In this document: positions 17,401 through 25,154 of the stretch, piece by piece
Layout: every line of letters begins with the position of its first letter
Position numbering within the stretch: the first letter of the stretch is position 1
From: Hyalangium gracile
Lineage (GTDB): Bacteria; Myxococcota; Myxococcia; Myxococcales; Myxococcaceae
Length of the DNA stretch: 64,000 nt
Assembly: GCF_020103725.1 (NCBI RefSeq)
Contig: NZ_JAHXBG010000009.1
Span: 62,001-126,000 of the forward strand
Direction: 5' to 3'
Translations under genes and position numbers: made by a program
Notes under the pieces: generated by a model
Database searches by the model: none
Told to the model about the DNA's origin: nothing
The model's input: only the letters and a program-made list of their open reading frames with translations

Positions 17401-19869
17401 AGGCAGGAGCGCCAGCCCCGCGAGGCACACCGCGAAGGGCCGCATGAACGGGAAGCTGCGCGAGGCGATGGCCACCGCCGCCGCGGAGGCCAGGAGGATG
17501 AAGCCGAGCACGGGCGTCTGCATCACCACCGCCACGCCCACGGCCAGGAAGGCATACAGGATGCCCGGCACTCCGAGCAGCCGCAGCAGTCCCTTGCGCT
17601 CACCCAGGATGGCGAGGGCCAGCGCCGCGACCGCCAGCGCCGGGGACGCGCCTTCCACCGTCCCGCGGTGCATCGGCGCATAGGCCATCACCAGCTTGGG
17701 CAGCGCAGCGGCGAGGACGAATCCCCCCAGGGCAATGAGCCGAGGATCCGCCAGGGCCCAGCTCGCCAGGAGCGCCGCCGCGCCCGAGAGCGCGATGCCC
17801 ACGACGCGCATGGCACCGGGCTCCGAGGTGAGGCCCATGACGAAGCCCGCCAGGGCGAGCCCCGCCACCGCTCCGCTGAAGATGTGCCGCGTGGTCCGGG
17901 AGCACAGGCTGGCCAGGACCGCGTACACCAGCGCCGCCGCGCCACAGGCAACGGCCGCCGCCGCCGAGCCCAGGAGCTCATGGGCGGCAAACGGCAGGGC
18001 CAGCGTGACGATCGCTCCCACGAACGAGAGGTAGACGCGCTCGAACCACAGACCACTGGCGACGCAGATGAGGCCCAGCGCCAGCGCACTCCAGAGCACC
18101 GGACGGGAGTCAGGGCCCAGGTGCGCCAGCACGACGAAGAGGACGCTGGCCGCGGCAGTGGAGCGCAGCAGCACCTCGGCGATGCCCGACGCCCGCGCCT
18201 CCCCGCTCCGCTCGGCACGAGCCATCAGCCGCGCCGCCAGCGCGACACCTACGAGGATGAAGGGCAGCGCGGTCAGCGCGCCGAACTGGAACGGCAGGGG
18301 CTCGGTGGACGCATAGCCGAGCTTCGTCTTGATGGAGACGATGAGCGCGTTGATGAAGCCCGGGATGAGCTGGCTGCTGGAGCCATAGGCCAGGTACGCT
18401 CCGAAGTACGCGGGATAGAGCCAGCGCAGCCTCGGGAGGGTGCCAAGCGACAGCCGGTACATCGTCCACGTGAAGACGGCCGAGGTCGCGAAGAAGGCCG
18501 GAGCCGCCCCCGTGCCAGCCAGGACGAGGCAGCCCACCTGGAGCGCCGCCACGCAGATGGCGAGCGGGTCCGCCGCCTGCTCCTCCCGAGTCTCACGGAA
18601 GGCCAGGCACGTGGCGAGCAGGAAGGCGATGAACGGAGCATAGGTGCCCACCGCGGGAGGAGTTCCACCCGCCACGAGCGCCACATGCAGGCGGATCGAG
18701 AAGAGCGCCAGGAGATACAGCGGCGCACCGAGCGCGAAGGCGAACGCCGCGCCACTCCGAGGCTCCGGAGTGGCTCGACGCGAGAGCAGGAAGAAGAGCG
18801 CGCAGGGCAGCGCGTTGAGCCACAGGGCCGGAGCGCCAGCCTTCGCCGCGAGCGGCGCCAGCCCCATCATCAGCGTGGCGCCCACCATGCCTGCCTGGAT
18901 GAGCGGCCGCGAAGGCGCATCGAGAGCATCCGCTGGCCGTCGCACCATCACGGCGGCGAGGGCGGACCAACCCAGCAGCAGCGGCACGAGGAGCACGGGC
19001 TGAACGCCCGGGAGCTGCAGCTCCGAGCCGAGCGGGAACATCCCTCCCATGGGCCCGAGCGCCAGCCCTGCCAGCGGCGCGACCGCCGAGCCGATGATGC
19101 CGAGGATGCGCCCGGCGTTGCGCAGCTCCTGCCGTCGCGCCAGGAAGGCGCCCCAGGCGGAGAAGCCCACCGAGTAGAAGGCGGTCATCCCGAAGACGAC
19201 GAGCGAGCGCGAGAGCGAGTTCATCCCTCCCCAGCTCTCGAAGACGAAGTACAGGGTGCCCGCGAGGATGAGGAAGGCGCCCAGGAACCAGGCGATGCTC
19301 TCGTAGAGGAACGGCCGCCAGAGGCGGTCCCAGGTGGAGGACTCCTCGACCACGCGAGCGGCGACGCTCCGCACGGCCGGCACGTCGAAGAGGGGCTCGG
19401 TCGTCACCGGAGGCAGCAGCTCCTCTGGCTCGGGGAGCGGCTCGGGCTGCGCGGGCAACGCCTCGGGCTCGGGCTCAGGCTCAGGCTCGGGCTCGGGCAC
19501 AGGCACGAAGAGCATGGGCTGCTCGGGAGCCGTGCTCTCCAACACGAGCGGCTGCGCCTCCACGGTCGGCGGAGCCACCGAAGCCACCGCCTCCACCGGA
19601 CCGGCTTCCTCGAACACGGTGGCCTGCGCGGGAGCCTCGGTCAGCACGGAGAGCAGCACCCGGGCCTGTCGCTCGTAGCGCTCGGAGATGTACCGCCGCG
19701 CGCCGCTGGGAACTTCACCGGTGTCCCAGCGCGTCAGCTCATGGAGGAGGAAGTGCACATGAGCGAGCTCCGCCTCCAGCACCTCCCGGGCCCGCGTCGT
19801 CATCGCGCTCCCACAGAGGATGCACTGGCGACCGCCGAGACGCTCCTGCTGGCATCGAGGGCAATACAT
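14446..19869 (-). CDS. 1807-residue polytopic membrane protein with N-terminal zinc ribbon
   Basis: The ATG at 19869 follows a G-rich SD (GGGGAGGGGG). The N-terminus has two CxxC knuckles (C3/C6 and C16/C19), typical of a zinc ribbon, then a soluble helical stretch and a Glu/Pro-rich linker (about 118-160, EPEPEPEPEPE). The remaining ~1,620 residues are a series of several dozen hydrophobic helices, ending with a basic segment. No transporter signature or catalytic motif was found. Duplicated helix blocks are likely, because GALSL/LALA patterns recur. It resembles unnamed large membrane proteins of myxobacteria. Long opposite-strand frames here are shadows. Confidence 0.85.
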   Translation of the reverse strand: MYCPRCQQERLGGRQCILCGSAMTTRAREVLEAELAHVHFLLHELTRWDTGEVPSGARRYISERYERQARVLLSVLTEAPAQATVFEEAGPVEAVASVAPPTVEAQPLVLESTAPEQPMLFVPVPEPEPEPEPEPEALPAQPEPLPEPEELLPPVTTEPLFDVPAVRSVAARVVEESSTWDRLWRPFLYESIAWFLGAFLILAGTLYFVFESWGGMNSLSRSLVVFGMTAFYSVGFSAWGAFLARRQELRNAGRILGIIGSAVAPLAGLALGPMGGMFPLGSELQLPGVQPVLLVPLLLGWSALAAVMVRRPADALDAPSRPLIQAGMVGATLMMGLAPLAAKAGAPALWLNALPCALFFLLSRRATPEPRSGAAFAFALGAPLYLLALFSIRLHVALVAGGTPPAVGTYAPFIAFLLATCLAFRETREEQAADPLAICVAALQVGCLVLAGTGAAPAFFATSAVFTWTMYRLSLGTLPRLRWLYPAYFGAYLAYGSSSQLIPGFINALIVSIKTKLGYASTEPLPFQFGALTALPFILVGVALAARLMARAERSGEARASGIAEVLLRSTAAASVLFVVLAHLGPDSRPVLWSALALGLICVASGLWFERVYLSFVGAIVTLALPFAAHELLGSAAAAVACGAAALVYAVLASLCSRTTRHIFSGAVAGLALAGFVMGLTSEPGAMRVVGIALSGAAALLASWALADPRLIALGGFVLAAALPKLVMAYAPMHRGTVEGASPALAVAALALAILGERKGLLRLLGVPGILYAFLAVGVAVVMQTPVLGFILLASAAAVAIASRSFPFMRPFAVCLAGLALLPRIPGTLVPWGWMTPQLSMGLIILWALGTSIVAARWRRSASTTTAGFVALIAAVVPAVVAKPLGSSSSALLLGAGLASLLTVRALHPSLSIIIAAVYACMGLASSPVAMLGLAAALSVIALLEEQPSVASMLAGGRRFALAATLSSALILGVCLVLWWNKPGELLLLGTLVLPLLWTRATRQPFFLALGGLFTVGAVLCTNSVQSFVPGLPVLALLIVRAVEHLPAARSLLLGPDAGEKRALALSEWMQGALVLVGLGMVSVGDSALNVSALAVALALMPGRRPWMRVGFAALLLAFVPEARPVATVVLLALGVLEYHRQSALAAFFRGAPDPALRPLVTLGALSLTLVSALISPTPGAMAGVAGVLALAAFLLSMRWLLTGAVLALAATSLGRTETFAFLEARPLAAVTFAGVALVAALVSALCQSGRVQRALSAAAAKVLPSLEETWSEPFWAGGALSLAGLLAYVLIDRGPGELPMVVAVPAGLATLVLLVTREQWMAYVGIALLGGVLLSVAPPEWLPVVVGGTGLVLCLAGTVLEEREVGVGHALHHGGWMLSLLALAGLQSVRHLSTPLSFALATGAAWAVVHRRREREVVGWLASLVAAHVLVVYLGAVFSRGHGKEFILPHLGAVTALLATLALSWAGEKVRRGVGHLFAAVALLEVLMGLLLVDGTRGALREALVAGAGLTVLLVALVRRAAREQDELFAYLAQATVALGYLCVRLLGMGSGTLSGADSLVALVGGAFFSGLYVFVLREGSGLPAFRRPALLGAFLFPLAGLLTAPWGEPLYAAALLVGHAAHFAALAAHPSRRSVASLASVVAFNAALFVVWSGTGAGEPQYYVIPAGLSLLVLLRAFRDSLAPETAARLRALAVTIIYVAGAWKPLMFSDAGGMVLCVVICLVGVAVGIALRIRSYVYLGSAFLVTCIIANLARFGMRDHRIGAAFLTLLGLLVVGFMVLLSAHRERLLTRYARVRSLLATWEG

Positions 19870-19979
19870 GCCCCCTCCCCTAACAACAGCTGTGCCACCC
19901 GGAAGGTCCAGCAGTCTCGGGCACTTGGGCGTTACCAGGCCGCGAATGTGGAACCAGCACGACGCGGTGCACAGTCGCC

Positions 19980-19999
19980 GTGTGCAGGGGGGTGCACAC
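19980..19999. repeat. Short perfect inverted repeat downstream of the pilX-like gene
   Basis: Seven-base arms (GTGTGCA/TGCACAC) flank a six-G spacer in the 147-bp gap between the pilX-like stop (20017) and the start of the membrane protein (19869). There is no T-tract, so it is only a weak terminator or operator candidate. Confidence 0.3.
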
Positions 20000-20016
20000 C
20001 CGTCGCCGGTGGGCCG

Positions 20017-21843
20017 TCAGTGGGTGGACTCGGAGAGGAGCCGCACGCGCACGGGGGGTCCGACGGGCAGCGGCGGGAACTGGGGGACGGACACGGTCGC
20101 GGTGCCCCCCATCTGGATGGCATCTCCGTCCAGCTCTTCGGAGCAGGTGGACGCGTTCTCCGCCACCATCTGCGCCTCCAGGTGCGAGTCGCCCCGCAAC
20201 TCGGCCTGCTCGTGCACCATCACCACCGCGCTGGTGCCACAGGTGTGGATGCGCGAGCTGCCGCCGCGCACCGAGAAGTCCCTGCCCGCGAGCAGCACGA
20301 AGCCCTTGGGGCTCGCGGGGAGGAACGAGAGCGGGCCCGCCTCGTGGATGATGTTGCCGGTGGCGATGATGCTCGCGCGGTAGCCCGGCTCGCCGCTGAG
20401 CGTCCCGCAGTCCGGCGTGTCGACCTGGCGGAAGCGGACATTGCCTTCCACGAGCCAGATGCCGCGCGGGAGCCTCGAGGACGAGCCGGTCGGCAGGTAC
20501 TCGAACGTGACCTTGGGCACCTCCCTGCGGCCCAGCCCGGAGGCGTCCGGATAGAGGGTCGTGTCATTCACGTCGCAGCCCATCCCACCCGTCGTGAAGC
20601 CCGTGACCCCATCCGCGCGCCAGATCCGGGGCGCCTTGTCGGCGACGATGGTCAGCGAGGGCGTCGGCCCTCGGAGCCCGAGGTCCCCATCCGACACGTG
20701 GATGTCCAGCGGCTTCTTGGTCGGGTTGGCCTCCAACGACACCCAGCACGACGCGCACTCCGAAGGGGTGCAGATGCGTGGCGCCGAGCGGGGAGACTGG
20801 CAGGCGGCGTAGCTCCACCCGTACAGCCGCGCCTGAGGCGGCGAGGCCTTCTCGTCCATCCGCAGGTAGTAGAAAGGCAGGCAGGGGGCGCCCACGCAGT
20901 TCTGCGGAGCGTTGGTGACGTCCCACGCGGACACACGCGGCGGAGAGGGCACGGAGACGCCAGCGGAGCACGCGTCTCCTCCGATGACACGCCCCGTCCT
21001 GGCCGTGCATAGAGTCCCCCCGCTCTGCGCGATGCAGGGCTCACTCTGCACGCACGCGTTCCAGGGGGGCCCCGAGGAGCAGGCCGTGCCGCAGAGACAA
21101 CCGCCCTCGATGGAGCCCGTCGCCACCACGTCGCCGAACCGTCCACAGACGTGCGAGGCCCCCAGCATCCGCACCGTGCCGCCCGCGATGATGCCCGCCG
21201 GCTCGCCCGGCCCCACGAGAACCCTCAGCGTGGCACGCGCGGCGTTGCCCTCGAGGCTCGTCCCGGGGTGCACACCCGTGACGGTGACCCAGACCATCCC
21301 ATCCCGGTCCCGCACCGGGTTGTCTCGCAGCGGGCCCAGGGTGGGCCCCTCCAGACAGTTGCCCAGGATGTTGTTCTGGGTGGCGGGAGTGAGGGTGGCG
21401 GAGTCCTGCGCATCGTCATCGTTGTCGTCGATGCGCACGAAGTACGCCCCGTCCGCGTTGTCATCCATGGGCACGCGCAGGTAGGCCTTGCCGCTGGAGG
21501 AGGCCACCACGCGCTTGCCGTCGGCGAAGGGCGGCAGGTGATCATCCGAGGTGATGCCCTCGAGCACGGGCAGCCGGAGGCAGTCGGTGTCGAAGCCTGG
21601 GTCCAGAGCTCGATCGAGATCCACATCGCGCTCCAGCAGCCCGGCCAGGTACGCGCGCGTGCGCTCCAGGCCCGCCTCGGCGAGCGCCCGCGCCTGGGCC
21701 TCGCTGCGCTCGAGGTTCGCGGTGGTGCTCTCGTCTCCCGCGCGCTGCTGGGCAATGGCCACCAGCAGCACCAGGGCCGCCAGGAGCAGCAGCACGGCGA
21801 GCAGGATGTAGCCCCGGGAGTGGCGCGAGGAGGAGGGCGGCAC
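20017..21843 (-). CDS. PilX-like type IV pilus minor pilin / assembly protein
   Basis: It has 608 residues. A short basic leader ends in RHSRG, followed by a prepilin-type hydrophobic helix (about 12-31). The helix leads into a heptad-like stretch with ERSEAQARALAEAGLERT, a pattern typical of PilX/PilX-like N-terminal domains. The large C-terminal part is rich in Gly, Pro and Cys and looks like an extracytoplasmic beta-rich domain. It is the last of four same-strand pseudopilin genes, 8 bp after the pilW-like gene. PilX proteins are thought to prime or cap pili together with PilV, PilW, FimT/FimU and PilY1. The size is well above a normal PilX (~200 residues). Confidence 0.8.
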   Translation of the reverse strand: MPPSSSRHSRGYILLAVLLLLAALVLLVAIAQQRAGDESTTANLERSEAQARALAEAGLERTRAYLAGLLERDVDLDRALDPGFDTDCLRLPVLEGITSDDHLPPFADGKRVVASSSGKAYLRVPMDDNADGAYFVRIDDNDDDAQDSATLTPATQNNILGNCLEGPTLGPLRDNPVRDRDGMVWVTVTGVHPGTSLEGNAARATLRVLVGPGEPAGIIAGGTVRMLGASHVCGRFGDVVATGSIEGGCLCGTACSSGPPWNACVQSEPCIAQSGGTLCTARTGRVIGGDACSAGVSVPSPPRVSAWDVTNAPQNCVGAPCLPFYYLRMDEKASPPQARLYGWSYAACQSPRSAPRICTPSECASCWVSLEANPTKKPLDIHVSDGDLGLRGPTPSLTIVADKAPRIWRADGVTGFTTGGMGCDVNDTTLYPDASGLGRREVPKVTFEYLPTGSSSRLPRGIWLVEGNVRFRQVDTPDCGTLSGEPGYRASIIATGNIIHEAGPLSFLPASPKGFVLLAGRDFSVRGGSSRIHTCGTSAVVMVHEQAELRGDSHLEAQMVAENASTCSEELDGDAIQMGGTATVSVPQFPPLPVGPPVRVRLLSESTH

Positions 21844-21851
21844 GGTGGCTC

Positions 21852-22907
21852 CTAGTGCCTCAGCGCGACGGAGGTGAAGGTGTCATACGTCACGGTCTCT
21901 CCGGAAGCGGGCGCGCTCAGCCGCAGCAGCACCTCCACCCGTCGCACGCGCCGGAGATCCTCGGTGGACAGGGGCAGCGCCGTGAGCTCGGAGCCCTGCG
22001 CGTCGAAGTAGCGGAAGGCCAGCCCCCTCCGGCTGGCGGAGCGCAGCAACGGCTCCCAAGTCGTCCCCTCCGTCGTCGAGCCGCAGGGGCTGGAGAACCC
22101 GCTGACGGTAGCGGTGGTTCCCGCGGAGCCCCAGCACTGCTTGCGCTCCACGGTCTCCCCCTGGAGCCGATAGAAGACGCGGTCCAGGGACGCCACCCAA
22201 CCCCGGTTGGGCACCTCGAAGAAGTCCAAGGGCAGCCGCGCGTCGAGCTCCAGGGCGTTGCGGCTGCTGGAGCTCGCGAAGAGGTTCGGGGACACCTGGC
22301 GCTCCAGCCAGCGGCCGACGCCGTCCACCACCACCAGCCATTCGCCCGGCTGGTACTTCTTCAGCCCCCAGGGACAGGTGGGCGCGGACCGAGGCGAGGT
22401 GAGACAGTCCTCTCCAGAGGGCGTGAGCAGCAGCGACGCCTCATCGGTGCGGCAGGCCGTGGGCGAGGAGCTGTCCACGTCACAACCGCCGGTCAGCTCG
22501 TTGACCAGGGCCACCGCGCGATCGGGCAGCGGAGGGGCTCCCTGGTTGGCGGCGAAGCCGGAGACGCCGTTGAGGCTCGCATCCGGCCGGGGCAGGTCCG
22601 CCACGAAGGCGATGGAGCTCTCGGTCGCGGCGATCAGCGGCCCGGGATAGAGCTCGCCGTCTCCATCGCGCCGGGCCCGGGTGGGCCGCCCCAGCCCGGC
22701 CTGTCGCAGCTCCCGGCTGAGCAGCCCGAGCACCAGGCTCGCGTCCTGCTTGAGCCGCCCGAGCTGCGCCTCCTGCTGATCCATGCGCGCGCGGTGCACC
22801 AGGTAGCCCATGAGCGCCGCGAGGATGATCACCCCCATGCCGCTGGCGACGATGACTTCGATGAGCGTGAAGCCCCGCCGTGCGCGAGCGGAGGCGCGGG
22901 CTACCAT
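21852..22907 (-). CDS. PilW-like minor pilin
   Basis: It has 351 residues. The ATG at 22907 overlaps the end of the pilV-like gene by 7 bp; the longer frame to 23540 is shadow sequence. The N-terminus has a classical type III signal (RARRG/FTLIEV) with Glu at +5, then a helix with MGVIILAALMGYLV and the QDASLVLGLLSRELRQAG stretch typical of PilW. The C-terminal domain contains paired cysteines and ends with strands near the stop. It is probably a core minor pilin of a type IV pilus or a related pseudopilus. Confidence 0.85.
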   Translation of the reverse strand: MVARASARARRGFTLIEVIVASGMGVIILAALMGYLVHRARMDQQEAQLGRLKQDASLVLGLLSRELRQAGLGRPTRARRDGDGELYPGPLIAATESSIAFVADLPRPDASLNGVSGFAANQGAPPLPDRAVALVNELTGGCDVDSSSPTACRTDEASLLLTPSGEDCLTSPRSAPTCPWGLKKYQPGEWLVVVDGVGRWLERQVSPNLFASSSSRNALELDARLPLDFFEVPNRGWVASLDRVFYRLQGETVERKQCWGSAGTTATVSGFSSPCGSTTEGTTWEPLLRSASRRGLAFRYFDAQGSELTALPLSTEDLRRVRRVEVLLRLSAPASGETVTYDTFTSVALRH

Positions 22908-23299
22908 CGCAGCGCCTCCCTCACCACCTTGCGCCCATCTCCCGCGGTGATGGTGACCTTCGCGCGCCGGTAGTGGAAGGAGGGAAAGCCCATCCGGACG
23001 TCGTGGTCCTCCACGAACTCGGGGGTGATGGTCCAGGCCCACTCCGGGTGTCCCGGAACGACGCCACCAGAAGGCCCCGTCCACGCAGGAGAGCTCGAGG
23101 GCTGGGCGCGCAGGAACTCGAGCCGCTCGGTGGCGGCGCGCTCCATCTCCAGCTCGTCGATGCCGCGCGAGAGGAGCCGGCGCGAGGCCACCTCCCCGGA
23201 CGCGAGCGCGGCGATGGTGAGCGACAGCAGCACCCCGCCCGCAAGCGCCTCGACGAGCAGGTGCCCCGCCCTGCTCCGCTTGGAGCCCCAGCGCCTCAC
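22901..23299 (-). CDS. PilV-like minor pilin
   Basis: It has 132 residues from a GTG at 23299 that overlaps the upstream stop (GTGA), with GGAGGA about 8 bases before it. An in-frame ATG at 23332 would lie inside the preceding gene. The leader VRRWGSKRSRAG precedes HLLVEALAGGVLLSLTIAALA, a prepilin helix with Glu at +5 but His instead of Phe at +1. The C-terminal part is short, with a WTITPEF strand region. The overlaps on both sides indicate translational coupling with the FimT-like and PilW-like genes. Confidence 0.8.
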   Translation of the reverse strand: MRRWGSKRSRAGHLLVEALAGGVLLSLTIAALASGEVASRRLLSRGIDELEMERAATERLEFLRAQPSSSPAWTGPSGGVVPGHPEWAWTITPEFVEDHDVRMGFPSFHYRRAKVTITAGDGRKVVREALRW

Positions 23300-23802
23300 G
23301 GGCAGGGCTCCTCCGCGGGCTCGGACGTGCACACGGGCCCGTTCGCCGCGGCCACGACGAGCCGCTGGAACTCCGGATCGCCGACCTGGAGACGCCAGGG
23401 AACGTTGTCCCAGGTCCGCCCGGTGGAGCGGAACACGAGCGGGCCGTCCTTCTCCTGGAGTACTTGCATGCGGTCGGGGAGGGTGACGCGCTCCACCTCG
23501 ATGAGGGCGAGCGGATCCGCGGGAGACTCGCAGTCCACATCCCGCCGGCGGCTGATCCTCAGCGCATTGCCGGGGACACCCGCCTTCACGGGGACGCCGT
23601 CCGCGAGCACCTCCACGTGGTGGCAGCGGCCGGTCTCGACGGCCCGCTGGCGGGCCCGGACGAGGACCTGGGCGGTGGCATCAGTGGCCTTGCGGAGGCG
23701 GAAGCGCGCTTGAAGCGGCTGCAGGCCGATGGCCGTCATGGCGCTCATCAATGCGAGCAGCGCCACGGTGACCATCAGCTCCATGAGGGTGAACCCACGC
23801 AT
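23296..23802 (-). CDS. GspH/FimT-family pseudopilin
   Basis: It has 168 residues from the ATG at 23802, which follows a G-rich SD and places the cleavage site at MRG/FTLMEL. A longer frame to 23907 is possible but gives an unsuitable leader. The helix (MVTVALLALMSAMTAIGLQ) is followed by the LRKATDATAQVLVRARQRAVE region typical of GspH/FimT/FimU. Two late cysteines lie near the end (VCTSEPAEEPCP). It is the first gene of a four-gene run. FimT/FimU-type pilins form part of the initiating minor-pilin complex. Confidence 0.85.
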   Translation of the reverse strand: MRGFTLMELMVTVALLALMSAMTAIGLQPLQARFRLRKATDATAQVLVRARQRAVETGRCHHVEVLADGVPVKAGVPGNALRISRRRDVDCESPADPLALIEVERVTLPDRMQVLQEKDGPLVFRSTGRTWDNVPWRLQVGDPEFQRLVVAAANGPVCTSEPAEEPCP

Positions 23803-23910
23803 CCACCCCCTAGCAGACCATGAACGCGCCTCCGAGGACACCTCCCCTCCCCTGGCCGGCTCCACCCAGGGCAGCCCTTGGAGGGTCTCACCGACGCACA
23901 GAGTCACGGG

Positions 23911-25005
23911 TTACGGCGCCACGGATGCGTGCGAGTTCCCCGTGGAGGAGGAGGGACTCGGCGGAGGCGGCGGAAGGATGGCCAGCGGCTCGGGCTCGAG
24001 TACCCAGGGCGCGGCGATGAGGTCCACGGGAGCGCGACTCCCCAACGGGTCCACGTGCCCGTCCGGTAGCTTCACCTGGTAATGAAGGTGAGGCCCTGTG
24101 ACACGCCCCGTGTCACCCGAGCGAGCCACGAGCTCGCCCGCTTTCACCTGCTGCCCGCGCTTCACCTCCACGAGCGACAGGTGGCAGTAGTGAGTGCGCA
24201 TCCCGAGGCCATGATCGATCTCGATCCACTGCCCGTTGACTGGACTCTCGAGCACCCGGGTGACGACACCGTCGGCGGGCGCGCGCACCTCGGTCCCCAC
24301 GGGCACGGCGATGTCGATGCCGCGATGCTCGGAGAGGATGCCCAGTATGGGATGGATGCGCTGGCCGAAGCGAGACGTCACGCGCCAGGACCTGTCGACG
24401 GGCCACCCGAGCGCGTAGAGCCTGGCCCATCGCTCCGCTTCACGCACCTGGCGCAGAAGGGGCTTCTCGCGCCGCCGCAGCACACGTGAGAGCGCGTTGG
24501 GGGTGATGCGCTCGGGGGCGAGCCGCAGGCGCTTCCTCGCGCGCTCCATGGACTCGGGACCGAGGAAGAAGGCCGAGAGCGCCAGCACGGGCGTGCCGTG
24601 CTGGGCACGCAGCTCCCGCATCACGTTGAGCAGATCGACCTCCCGGCGAGGCATGGTCAGCGGCTCGGGGGCGAGCTCCACGCCTCCACCGGGCGGGAAG
24701 ATGATCGCCAGCACTGGAGCGGGAGGGGGCGAGAGCCACGGCTCCAGGATGCGTCGCCGCGCCTCCTCGGGAAGCGTCTGGAGCGCGGTCCGTGCAGCCC
24801 AGCTCAGTGCCTGAGCCTCATCGAGATCCGGCGTCACCACGGGGGTGGACGGTCGGGAGTGGAACGAGAAGGGCTCAGCGGGGCTCGAGTCACTGGCTGG
24901 CGCACGTCTCCGGAAGTCTGCAGGCGGCTGACACGCCCCCACCGCGAGTGCGAGCACGCACGCGGCGAGTAGAGGCACGAGCGACGAAGGGAAACGGGCT
25001 GACAC
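23911..25005 (-). CDS. M23-family metallopeptidase lipoprotein (LytM domain)
   Basis: The GTG at 25005 gives 364 residues beginning with a compact lipoprotein signal (SSLVPLLAACVLALAVGAC, Cys25). An ATG at 25092 in the same frame would add 29 residues and place the hairpin at 25048-25075 inside the gene. A middle region (about 60-200) is of unknown function. The LytM domain (about 205-325) has HRGID (H227, D231) and HLHY (306-309), the zinc ligands of M23 endopeptidases, so it probably cleaves peptidoglycan cross-links in the periplasm. The proline-rich tail is typical of envelope proteins. Family call strong, start uncertain. Confidence 0.88.
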   Translation of the reverse strand: MSARFPSSLVPLLAACVLALAVGACQPPADFRRRAPASDSSPAEPFSFHSRPSTPVVTPDLDEAQALSWAARTALQTLPEEARRRILEPWLSPPPAPVLAIIFPPGGGVELAPEPLTMPRREVDLLNVMRELRAQHGTPVLALSAFFLGPESMERARKRLRLAPERITPNALSRVLRRREKPLLRQVREAERWARLYALGWPVDRSWRVTSRFGQRIHPILGILSEHRGIDIAVPVGTEVRAPADGVVTRVLESPVNGQWIEIDHGLGMRTHYCHLSLVEVKRGQQVKAGELVARSGDTGRVTGPHLHYQVKLPDGHVDPLGSRAPVDLIAAPWVLEPEPLAILPPPPPSPSSSTGNSHASVAP

Positions 25006-25047
25006 GGGGAACCCGCGAACGCGGGCAGGGAATGGCTCATTCCCACG

Positions 25048-25075
25048 GCTCCTTCCCCCATTCAGAGGAAGGAGC
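25048..25075. repeat. Inverted repeat between divergent M23 and toxin-like genes
   Basis: Perfect 9-bp arms (GCTCCTTCC/GGAAGGAGC) are separated by 10 bases in the gap between the M23 gene (start 25005) and the lipoprotein gene (start 25155). It could be an operator or an RNA hairpin; no T-tract follows. Confidence 0.4.
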
Positions 25076-25154
25076 TTGCTCGGCCACCTCACGAGCCGCC
25101 GATCAACCTCTCACGTCCTTCAGGCCTCCACTCCGGACCGGCATCGTTGCCTCC

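Noticed and set aside
22908..23540. Fusion of PilV-like and PilW-like sequence into one long protein
   Set aside because: The extra residues are a shadow of the neighbouring genes; the prepilin signal at 22907 marks the true start.
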